Source: Oxalobacteraceae bacterium OTU3CAMAD1 (GTDB lineage Bacteria > Pseudomonadota > Gammaproteobacteria > Burkholderiales > Burkholderiaceae_D). From it: a DNA stretch of 64,000 bases. The DNA is taken from assembly GCA_024123915.1 (NCBI GenBank), contig CP099650.1, positions 1 to 64,000 of the forward strand. Reading direction: 5' to 3'. The notes under the pieces were generated by a model. That model had not been told where the DNA came from. It made no database searches and worked only from the letters and a program-made list of their open reading frames with translations. Shown one piece after another: positions 58,001 through 64,000 of this stretch (the stretch's first letter is position 1; each line of letters starts with the position of its first letter). The position numbers and the translations under genes were made by a program.

Positions 58001-61000
58001 CCGCCCTGATCACCGACCAGATCGTCGCGCTGGAGACGCGCGACCTGGCCGCGTTGCGGACCGCACAACTGCAGGCGTTTAACAGCGCCCAGCTCGGCGC
58101 GATCTCCACCGACCAGCTGCAGGGCATGACCGCCGCGCAGCTGGCGTCGCTGAGCACTTCTCAGTTCCAGAGCCTGTTGACCGCGCAGATCACGTCGCTG
58201 ACCACGCAGCAGGTCGCCGCGCTGGCCACCGGCCAGATCGCCAGCCTGACCAGCAATCAACTGTCCGCGCTCAACACTGCGGAAATCACCGCGCTCAAGA
58301 CCGCGCAGATCACCGCGTTCAGCACCGCCCATGTCGCGCAACTGAGCACCGACCAGGTCACCGCGCTGACCAGCGGCCAGGTCGCCGCGATGTCGACCAG
58401 CCAGCTGTCGTCGCTGAGCTCGGACCAGATCCACGCGCTGAGCTCGGAAGATTTCGCCGCCCTGAGCGCCGCGCAATTGACCGCCATCGGCGGCCTGAGC
58501 TACCTGAGCACCGACCAGATCCAGGCCCTGACCCAGAACCAGATCGCCGGCCTGACCACGGACCAAGTCGCCGCGCTGAGCACCGACCAGATCGCGGCGC
58601 TGACCACGCGCCAGATCGGCAGCATCAGCACCGCCGGCGTCGCCGCCTTGAGCAGCGACCAGTTGCGCGCGATCGAGCTGGAAGACCTGGCCCGGTTGAA
58701 CGTCCCGCAGCTGGCCGCGCTGACCACCGAACGCATCGCCCAGCTGACCAACGACCAGATCATGTCGCTGACCACCGCGCAGCTCGGCAGCTTGGCGACC
58801 GCCCAGATCGCCGCGCTGACCACCGCGCAAATGCAGGCGCTGACCACCGGCGAGGTACTATCGCTCAAAACCGTGCAAATCGCCGCGCTCAGCAGCGACC
58901 AGCTCGCCGCCCTCGTCATCGACCAGGTGCAGGTCCTGAGCTCGGGCCAGCTCAACGCACTCAGCAGCACGCAATTGCGCTCGCTGACCGCCGACCAGAT
59001 CATTCAGCTGACCACGCAACAGTACGCGCTGCTGGCCACGGCGCAAGTGGCCGCCCTCAGCACGCAGCAACTGGGCGCCATCGAACTGGAAGACCTGGCC
59101 GCGCTCAAGACCGCGCAGATCGCCGCGCTGGGCACCGAGCAAATCCAGTCGCTGACCCTCGACCGCGTCGCCGCGCTGACCACCGCGCAGACCCAGGCGC
59201 TGAGCACCAACCAGTTGCTGGCGCTGACCACGACACAAATCCAGGCGCTGACCACCGACGAATTGCTGGCCCTAAAGTCCGCCCAAATCGCCGCGCTGGC
59301 CACCGACCAGCTCAACGCGCTGCTGGCCGACCAGTGGCAAAGCCTGGGTTCGGCGCAGCTCAACGCGCTGACCACGGACCAGTTCCAATCGCTGAGCAAC
59401 GACCAGATCATCCAGCTGACGACGCGGCAAGTCGCCCAGCTGGCGACCGCCCAGATCGCCGCGCTGAACACTTCCCAGCTGAACGCGATGGAACTGGAAG
59501 ACCTGGCCGCGCTGGTCAGCAACCAGATCGCCGCGCTGGGCACCTTGCAGGTCAGCCAGCTCGGCCTGACCCAGATCGACAACCTGACCACCGCGCAAGT
59601 CGCCGCGCTGACCAGCAACCAGCTGGTCGCGCTTGGTACCGACCAGGTGCGGGCGATCGCCACCGACGACCTGCAAGCGCTCAAAACGTCGCAGGTGCAA
59701 GCGCTGACCACCGTCCAGTTGACCGCGCTGACCATCGACCAGCTGCAAAACCTGACCACCGCCCAGCTCGACGCGCTGACGTCGGCGCAGGCGGTCTCGC
59801 TGACCACGGACCAGATCGCGGCGTTGACCACCTTGCAAGTGGATAACCTGGCCACCCGCCAATTGGGTGTGCTCGGCAGCGACCAGATCGCCGCCATCGG
59901 CACCGACAACTTCGCCACCCTGTCCAGCGCACAACTGGGCGCACTCAACAGCGCCCAGTTCGCCGCGATCACGACCGACCAGATCGTCGCGCTGAGCAGC
60001 GTGCAGACGGCCGCGCTGAGCACCGCACAAGTCGCCGCGCTCGGCAGCGACCAGCTCAACGCGCTGGAGACTGCCGACTTCGCCGTGCTCAAGACGGCGC
60101 AAATCGCCGCCCTGACCACCGCCAACGTCGCCGCGCTGACAACCGACCTGGTTAGTACCCTGGGCACCGCGCAAATCGGCGGCCTGAGCACCGCTCAGAT
60201 CGCCGCCTTGAACACCGACCAGATCATGGCGCTGGGCACGGCCCAGGTCGGCGTTCTGAGCACCGCGCAGATCAGCGTGCTCAGCACCGATCAGATCGCC
60301 GCGCTGAGCACGATGGACTTCGTCGCCCTGCACAGCAACCAGCTGGCCGCCTTCAACACCGACCAGATCGGCGCGCTGACCGCCGCACAGCTCAACGCGC
60401 TGTCGACCAGCGCTGTCACCGGCCTGACCACGCAGCTGCTGGGCGCGCTGACGACCTTGCAATTGAGCCAGCTCGAAACCGCCCATGTCGCGGTGCTGAC
60501 CTCGGTCCAACTGCCGTCGCTGAACACCGCCCAGCTGGCCGCGCTCAACACCGACCAGTTCGCCGCGATCAACACCGGCGCCATCAAGAATCTGCAGGCG
60601 GTGCAGTTCGCCGCGCTGACCACCGACCAGATCGTCGCCCTGACCACCGCCCAGGTCCGCGCGCTGGGCAGCACGCAGCTGAACGCGCTGGTCAGCGACC
60701 AGGTGGCCGCGCTGGAGACAGTCGACCTGGCCGCGTTGTCCACCGCGCAAGTGACGGTGCTGGGCACCGACCAGTTGCAGGCGCTGCTGACCGACCAGTT
60801 GGCCTCGCTGGCCACGGCGCAGCTCACCGCGCTGACCACCGACCAGATCGCCGCCGGCCTCAATACCGACCAGATCGCCGCGTTGACCACCGAACAGGCG
60901 GCATCGCTGGCCACCAAACAGGTGGCGGCGCTAACGACGGCCCAGATCGTCGCGCTGGAAACGGCCGACCTGTCGTCGTTCACCACGCGCCAGATCGTCG

Positions 61001-64000
61001 CCCTGACCAGCGACCAGATTCGCGTACTGAACAGCGATCAGCTCAACGGAATGACCACGACCGAACTGGCCGCGCTGACCACCAGCCAGATCAGCAGCGG
61101 CCTGAGCACGGCCCAGCTGGTGACCTTGGACGCCGACCACGTCAGCTCCCTGACCACCGCGCAACTGGTGTATGGCCTGAGCAGCGACAGCATCGCCGCC
61201 CTGACGACCGACCAGCTTGCGGCGCTGCGCACCGCGCAAACCTCGGTGCTGAACAGCAGCCAGGTGCAGGCGCTGACCACCGACCAGATCGTGGCACTGA
61301 GCACCGCGCAGGCGTCGACCCTGACCACGCAACAAGTGGCCGCGCTGACGACCGCCCAGGTCGTCGCGTTGGAAACGGCCGACCTGTCCTCGTTCACGAC
61401 GCGCCAGATGGTCGCGTTGACCAGCGACCAGATCGGTGTACTGAACAGCGACCAGCTCAACGGCCTGACCACGACCGAACTGGCCGCCTTGACCACCAGC
61501 CAGATCAGCAACGGCCTGAGTACCGCCCAACTGGCCGCGCTGGACGCTGACCACGTCAGCTCCCTGACCACCGCGCAACTGGTCTATGGCCTGAGCAGCG
61601 GCAGCATCGCCGCCCTGACCACCGACCAGCTTGTGGCGCTGCGCACCGCGCAAACCTCTGTGCTGAACAGCAGCCAGGTGCAGGCGCTGACCACCGACCA
61701 GATCGTCGCGCTGAGCACCGCGCAAGCGTCGACGCTGACCACGCAACAAGTGGCCGCGCTGACGACGACGCAGGTCGTGGCGCTGGAAACGGCCGACCTG
61801 TCCTCGTTCACAACGCGCCAGCTCGTCTCGCTCACCAGCGACCAGATCGGCGTATTGAACAGCGACCAGCTCAATAGCCTTGCCACGGCCCAACTGGCGG
61901 CGCTGACCACCAGCCAGATCAGCAACGGCCTGAGCACGACACAACTGGCTGGCCTGGACGCCGACCACGTCAGTTCCCTGACCACCGCGCAACTGGTGTA
62001 CGGCCTCAGCAGCGACAGCATCGCCGCGCTGACGACCGACCAGCTCGCCGCATTGCGTACCGCGCAAACCTCGGTGCTGAACAGCAGCCAGGTGCAGGCA
62101 CTGGCCACCGACCAGATCGTCGCGCTGAGCACCGCGCAGGCATCAACGCTGACCACGCAACAAGTCGCCGCGCTGACGACCGCGCAGGTCGCCGCGCTGG
62201 AAACGGCCGACCTGTCATCCTTCACCACCCGCCAGATGGTTGCGTTGACCAGCGACCAGATCGGTGTACTGAACAGCGATCAGCTCAACGGCCTGACCAC
62301 CACCGAACTGGCCGCGCTGACCACCAGCCAGATCAGCAGCGGCCTGAGCACGGCCCAACTGATCGCACTGGATGCCGACCACGTCAGTTCCCTGACCACC
62401 GCGCAACTCGTGTACGGCCTGAGCAGCGACAGCATAACCGCCCTGACAACCGACCAGCTTGTGGCGTTGCGCACCGCGCAAACCTCTGTGCTGAACAGCA
62501 GCCAGGTGCAGGCGCTGACCACCGACCAGATCGTTGCGCTGAGCACCGCGCAGGCGTCGACCCTGACCACGCAACAAGTGGCCGCGCTGACGACCGCCCA
62601 GGTCGTCGCGCTGGAAACGGCTGATTTGTCGTCGTTCACGACGCGCCAGATCGTCTCGCTCACCAGCGACCAGATCGGCGTATTGAACAGCGACCAGCTC
62701 AATAGCCTTGCCACGACCCAACTGGCGGCGCTGACCACCAGCCAGATCAGCAACGGCCTGAGCACGGCCCAACTGATCGCGCTGGATGCCGACCATGTCA
62801 CCTCCCTGACCACCGCGCAACTGGTGTACGGCCTGAGCAGCGACAGCATCGCCGCCCTGACGACCGACCAGCTCACCGCACTGCGTACCGCGCAAACGTC
62901 GGTGCTGAACAGCAGCCAGGTGCAGGCGCTGACCACCGACCAGATCGTTGCGCTGAGCACCGCGCAGGCGTCGACCCTGACCACGCAACAAGTGGCCGCG
63001 CTGACGACCGCCCAGGTCGTCGCGCTGGAAACGGCCGATCTGTCCTCTTTCACCACGCGTCAAATGGTTGCTCTGACCAGCGACCAGATCGGTGTACTGA
63101 ACAGCGATCAGCTCAACGGCCTGACCACGACCGAACTGGCCGCCTTGACCACCAGCCAGATCAGCAACGGCCTGAGCACGGCCCAACTGGCCGCGCTGGA
63201 CGCCGACCACGTCAGCTCGCTGACCACCGCGCAACTGGTGTACGGCCTGAGCAGCGACAGCATCGCCGCCCTGACGACCGACCAGCTCACCGCGTTGCGC
63301 ACCGCGCAGACGTCGGTGCTGAACAGCAGCCAGGTGCAGGCGCTGACCACGGACCAGATCGTTGCGCTGAGCACGGCGCAAGCGTCGACCTTGACCACGC
63401 AACAAGTGACCGCGTTGACCACGGATCAGATCGTCGCTCTGGAAACGGACGACCTGGTCGTCCTGAGCACGCGTCAGATCGCCGCCATCAACACGGTGCA
63501 GGTCGCCGCGCTGGCCGTCGGACAGCTCAATTCGCTGACCCTGGCGCAACTGGCCGCCTTCAACACCAGCCAACTGGCCAACGGCCTGCAAACGGCACAG
63601 GTAGCCGCGCTCGACGTCGCCCACATCGCCGCGCTGAGCACCGCCCAGCTGGCTTACGGCCTGACCGTCGACAATCTGCTGGCCTTGACCACCGATCAGA
63701 TCCGGGCGCTGGGCACCACCCAGATCGCCGCTCTGACCACCGCCCAGGCCAGCAACTTGAGCACCGATCAGATCGCCGCGCTGGCCACGGCGCAAATGAC
63801 CGGCCTGTCCACCGCGCAGATGCAGTGGCTGACGGCCGACCAACTGGCCGCGCTGAGCACCGATCAGGTCGCAGCGCTCGACACGCAGGACGTCGCCGCA
63901 TTGACGGCCGGCCAATTTATCGGCCTTAGCACCGACCAGACCGTGGCGCTGACCACCAACCAGGTGCGCGGCCTGAAAACGGCACAGATCGCCGCCATCG
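52099..64000 (+). CDS. Giant octapeptide-repeat protein (3' end outside window)
   Basis: From an ATG at 52099, with AGGAG 8 nt upstream, one reading frame stays open to the window end: at least 3967 codons and no stop seen. After MPSIVPGFTTDQIVSL the whole chain is octads of the form A-L-[T/S]-T-x-Q-[I/L/V]-x, for example ALTTDQIV and ALSTAQLN. Octads in which D-L/F replaces Q-I (LETRDLAA) recur at alternating 7 and 10 octads, giving a 17-octad (136-residue) order. Some units have an extra Gly (SNGL, VYGL, AAGL). There is no Sec signal, Cys is absent in what I read, and T, A, L and Q dominate. The T-x-x-Q pattern fits short helix caps. I do not recognise a characterised family; giant secreted or surface proteins are the natural comparison. 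Long antisense frames here are mirrors of the repeat. Confidence 0.9.
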   Translation, partial: MPSIVPGFTTDQIVSLQPSQMALLTTAEIALLTTTHMTVLSTSQLAAIGTTQLRALSTQNLRVLSTDQIGQGFTTKQIQALTTGQMISLTNDQLVHGLTTEQFAALATVQVAALTTAQIALVEAEDIAALQTRQVVALNTAQLRALGTAQIVALTSSQTAALQTRQLAALSTAQLASIDTDDISAMTTQQLVSLGTAALGALTTDQMAALRTAQSSNLSTVQIGALASDQLAALGTAGFASLKTAQIAALTTKQFAALSTDQIVALTTAQTAALTTLQLGQMSSAQLAAMETQDFATLKSQQLNALGTATTSVLSTDQIAALTTAQVAAMRSGQLRALSTDQIAALSTQQVAALTTAQIIVLTSEQVAAIETRDIAAMKTAQVAAFSTAQLNALTADQIAALTTAHAAGLTTAQVASLGTALLAALETQDLAALRTHQIAAISTQGIAALGTQQVAAMTTAQIAALKTAQLAALDTDQIAALGTAQANGLSTQNMAALSTLQLSALSTANLASLKTQQLAAMGTGLIAALDTDQIVALKTAQANALSSLQLSALSSDQLNAMETQDLAALRTQQLAGLSTANIAALDAALVAALTTAQVAALSSRQIAVLGTDQVIGLTTGQAGALTSSQIGALGSDQVAAIETRDLAVMTTSQLAAMGTAQFGALTTDQVAGLTSLQTASLLTQQIATLNSDQIAAMETRDLVALKSQQAAALSSNAVAALTTTQLAALATTQLSNFTNGQLAALTTDQIVAMTTAQTAALSTRAIAALSTDQLNALQTVDFAALKTAQIAALTPSQVAALNTDLIVALTTQQAAALTGAQLQALTTDQLAAMETRDFAALKTSQLLSLGTKAIATLTANQVAALQTAQIAQLSSDQIQVLNSAQLGALTTAQVNAFSTAQIGYLLTAQIAVLTTADWATLKSSQLNALSANQLAAVTTDQIFALTTAQTGALSTQQLALLSTDQLVAMETQDLVALKSQQAAALSSNAVAALTTTQLAALASTQLSNFTNGQLAALTTDQIVAMTTAQTGALGTRAIAALSTDQLNALQTVDFATLKTAQIAALTPSRVAALNTDLIVALTTQQAAALTGPQLQALTTDQLAAMETRDFAALKTSQLLSLGTKAIATLTANQVAGLQTAQIAQLSSDQIQVLNSAQLGALTTAQVNAFSTAQIGYLLTAQIAVLTTADWAALKSSQLNALSASQLAAVTTDQIVALTTAQTGALSTQQLAHLSSEQLVAMETRDLVALKTQQAAALSSNAVAALTTTQFAALASTQLSNFTNGQLAALTTDQIVAMTTAQTAALGTRAIAALSTDQLNALQTIDFAILKTAQIAALTPAQVAALNTDLIVALTTAQAAALTGPQLQALTTDQLTAMETQDFAALKTSQLLSLGTKAIATLTTNQVAGLQTAQIAQLSSDQIHVLNSAQLGALTTAQVNAFSTAQIGYLLTAQIAVLTTADWAALRTSQLNALSSNQLAAVTTDQIVALTTAQAGALSTQQLALLSTDQLVAMETQDLVALKTQQITGLGTSSVAALTTDQLQALKTHQIAALTSKQMAALTTDQIAALTTAQASNLGTAQMAVLSSNQLLALETADLAALKTAQLAALDTDQINLLSTDQIAALTTLQVAHLGTRQLQALTSEQIAAMETRDLAALRTAQLAGLSTANLNALSADQMQALTSLQLNGLGSAQLQSLNSTQIAALNTAQVTSLSTAQVALLSSEQLLALGTDVLALMKTAQIAAVKTAQIAALNSDQLIALTTAQVTSLSTQQVAAIGSNQLNALESQDFAALRTLQIAALGTGLFANLSTAQAAALTSIQVAGLGTGQLVALGTDQLQTFATGDIAALRTAQVLALTTGQVGALTSDQFRSMTAAQMAVLTSAQIRALGSDQIVALSSLQAGNLTTDQVHALTSGQLAALETQDLAAFKTQQVAALSTDQFVLLNSDQIAGLTVTQVANLTSQQVAALITDQIVALETRDLAALRTAQLQAFNSAQLGAISTDQLQGMTAAQLASLSTSQFQSLLTAQITSLTTQQVAALATGQIASLTSNQLSALNTAEITALKTAQITAFSTAHVAQLSTDQVTALTSGQVAAMSTSQLSSLSSDQIHALSSEDFAALSAAQLTAIGGLSYLSTDQIQALTQNQIAGLTTDQVAALSTDQIAALTTRQIGSISTAGVAALSSDQLRAIELEDLARLNVPQLAALTTERIAQLTNDQIMSLTTAQLGSLATAQIAALTTAQMQALTTGEVLSLKTVQIAALSSDQLAALVIDQVQVLSSGQLNALSSTQLRSLTADQIIQLTTQQYALLATAQVAALSTQQLGAIELEDLAALKTAQIAALGTEQIQSLTLDRVAALTTAQTQALSTNQLLALTTTQIQALTTDELLALKSAQIAALATDQLNALLADQWQSLGSAQLNALTTDQFQSLSNDQIIQLTTRQVAQLATAQIAALNTSQLNAMELEDLAALVSNQIAALGTLQVSQLGLTQIDNLTTAQVAALTSNQLVALGTDQVRAIATDDLQALKTSQVQALTTVQLTALTIDQLQNLTTAQLDALTSAQAVSLTTDQIAALTTLQVDNLATRQLGVLGSDQIAAIGTDNFATLSSAQLGALNSAQFAAITTDQIVALSSVQTAALSTAQVAALGSDQLNALETADFAVLKTAQIAALTTANVAALTTDLVSTLGTAQIGGLSTAQIAALNTDQIMALGTAQVGVLSTAQISVLSTDQIAALSTMDFVALHSNQLAAFNTDQIGALTAAQLNALSTSAVTGLTTQLLGALTTLQLSQLETAHVAVLTSVQLPSLNTAQLAALNTDQFAAINTGAIKNLQAVQFAALTTDQIVALTTAQVRALGSTQLNALVSDQVAALETVDLAALSTAQVTVLGTDQLQALLTDQLASLATAQLTALTTDQIAAGLNTDQIAALTTEQAASLATKQVAALTTAQIVALETADLSSFTTRQIVALTSDQIRVLNSDQLNGMTTTELAALTTSQISSGLSTAQLVTLDADHVSSLTTAQLVYGLSSDSIAALTTDQLAALRTAQTSVLNSSQVQALTTDQIVALSTAQASTLTTQQVAALTTAQVVALETADLSSFTTRQMVALTSDQIGVLNSDQLNGLTTTELAALTTSQISNGLSTAQLAALDADHVSSLTTAQLVYGLSSGSIAALTTDQLVALRTAQTSVLNSSQVQALTTDQIVALSTAQASTLTTQQVAALTTTQVVALETADLSSFTTRQLVSLTSDQIGVLNSDQLNSLATAQLAALTTSQISNGLSTTQLAGLDADHVSSLTTAQLVYGLSSDSIAALTTDQLAALRTAQTSVLNSSQVQALATDQIVALSTAQASTLTTQQVAALTTAQVAALETADLSSFTTRQMVALTSDQIGVLNSDQLNGLTTTELAALTTSQISSGLSTAQLIALDADHVSSLTTAQLVYGLSSDSITALTTDQLVALRTAQTSVLNSSQVQALTTDQIVALSTAQASTLTTQQVAALTTAQVVALETADLSSFTTRQIVSLTSDQIGVLNSDQLNSLATTQLAALTTSQISNGLSTAQLIALDADHVTSLTTAQLVYGLSSDSIAALTTDQLTALRTAQTSVLNSSQVQALTTDQIVALSTAQASTLTTQQVAALTTAQVVALETADLSSFTTRQMVALTSDQIGVLNSDQLNGLTTTELAALTTSQISNGLSTAQLAALDADHVSSLTTAQLVYGLSSDSIAALTTDQLTALRTAQTSVLNSSQVQALTTDQIVALSTAQASTLTTQQVTALTTDQIVALETDDLVVLSTRQIAAINTVQVAALAVGQLNSLTLAQLAAFNTSQLANGLQTAQVAALDVAHIAALSTAQLAYGLTVDNLLALTTDQIRALGTTQIAALTTAQASNLSTDQIAALATAQMTGLSTAQMQWLTADQLAALSTDQVAALDTQDVAALTAGQFIGLSTDQTVALTTNQVRGLKTAQIAAI
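54190..56637 (+). repeat. Three tandem 816-bp repeats inside the giant gene
   Basis: The ATGGAAAC landmark octads fall at 54190, 55006, 55822 and 56638, exactly 816 bp (34 octads, two 17-octad orders) apart. The sequences between them are nearly the same, with scattered mostly synonymous changes. After 56638 the similarity to the previous copies ends within a few octads. Confidence 0.9.
60955..63438 (+). repeat. Six tandem 414-bp repeats inside the giant gene
   Basis: The CTGGAAACGGCCGA landmark falls at 60955, 61369, 61783, 62197, 62611 and 63025, and a variant at 63439, each exactly 414 bp apart (138 residues: 17 units, two of them nine residues long). Copies are close to identical and differ mainly at third codon positions. 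Confidence 0.92.

Noticed and set aside
52264..63915. Many long minus-strand open frames (for example 56350-58830, 53761-55386, 59272-60750)
   Set aside because: They are mirror images of the plus-strand octad repeat, rich in G, R, Q and D/L, lack ribosome sites and overlap each other in two frames. The plus frame is continuous and has a good start.
52099..64000. CRISPR array or non-coding satellite in the last 12 kb
   Set aside because: The 24-bp period is a codon-level octapeptide repeat with in-frame variation at third positions, not identical repeats with unique spacers.

Overview
The window opens on the first base of dnaA and runs dnaA, dnaN, gyrB, so it looks like the conventional start of a circular chromosome. 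High GC outside the islands, a DUF4148 protein, YflT/DUF2382 stress proteins and a SoxXYZA block suggest a betaproteobacterium of the Oxalobacteraceae (Massilia/Duganella/Janthinobacterium type). That placement is inference from gene content, not from a search.

1-5.4 kb: replication core. The dnaN-gyrB gap holds an inverted-repeat element whose arms surround 48-bp tandem repeats. 5.4-18.1 kb: an accessory island with lower GC. It holds a tight operon (DUF262 protein, HEPN protein with an RNDLAH motif, C5 cytosine methyltransferase), a convergent PD-(D/E)XK-like protein, a 1287-residue fusion (methyltransferase, PLD nuclease, SF2 helicase, S24-like, DUF3427), an unknown membrane protein and a broken Eco29kI-family endonuclease gene. 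18.1-26.2 kb: a type VI secretion cargo module on the minus strand (tssF, vgrG, DUF4123 chaperone, PAAR, DUF3304 candidate immunity gene, DUF2235 lipase effector). No other structural T6SS gene is present here. 26.3-28.6 kb: two unknown membrane-associated proteins and a 50-codon stub resembling the start of a DUF3375/JetA gene.

28.6-49.7 kb: mostly chromosomal housekeeping or metabolic genes. There are two divergent paralogous stress proteins, a periplasmic binding protein, and a minus-strand run of iorA-iorB-soxX-soxY-soxZ-soxA-cytochrome c-flavocytochrome. These are followed by an OmpW-type porin behind an FNR-like site, two LysR regulators each divergent from an oxidoreductase gene, two chemoreceptors, a lipoprotein, a DUF4148 protein, and an M28-family protein that has lost half of the family's active-site residues. 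49.7-51.9 kb: nudC and a frameshifted thioredoxin-family gene.

52.1-64.0 kb (running off the end): one uninterrupted plus-strand reading frame of at least 3967 codons, built almost wholly of an 8-residue repeat of the type A-L-T-T-x-Q-I-x. Variant octads containing D-L/F mark a higher order of 17 octads (408 bp) divided 7+10. Parts of the array have been amplified as 816-bp and 414-bp tandem blocks. This giant solenoid-like protein, invisible if only closed ORFs are considered and masked by long antisense ORFs, is the most unusual object in the window. Copies of a roughly 100-bp palindromic element with co-varying arms are scattered between genes.
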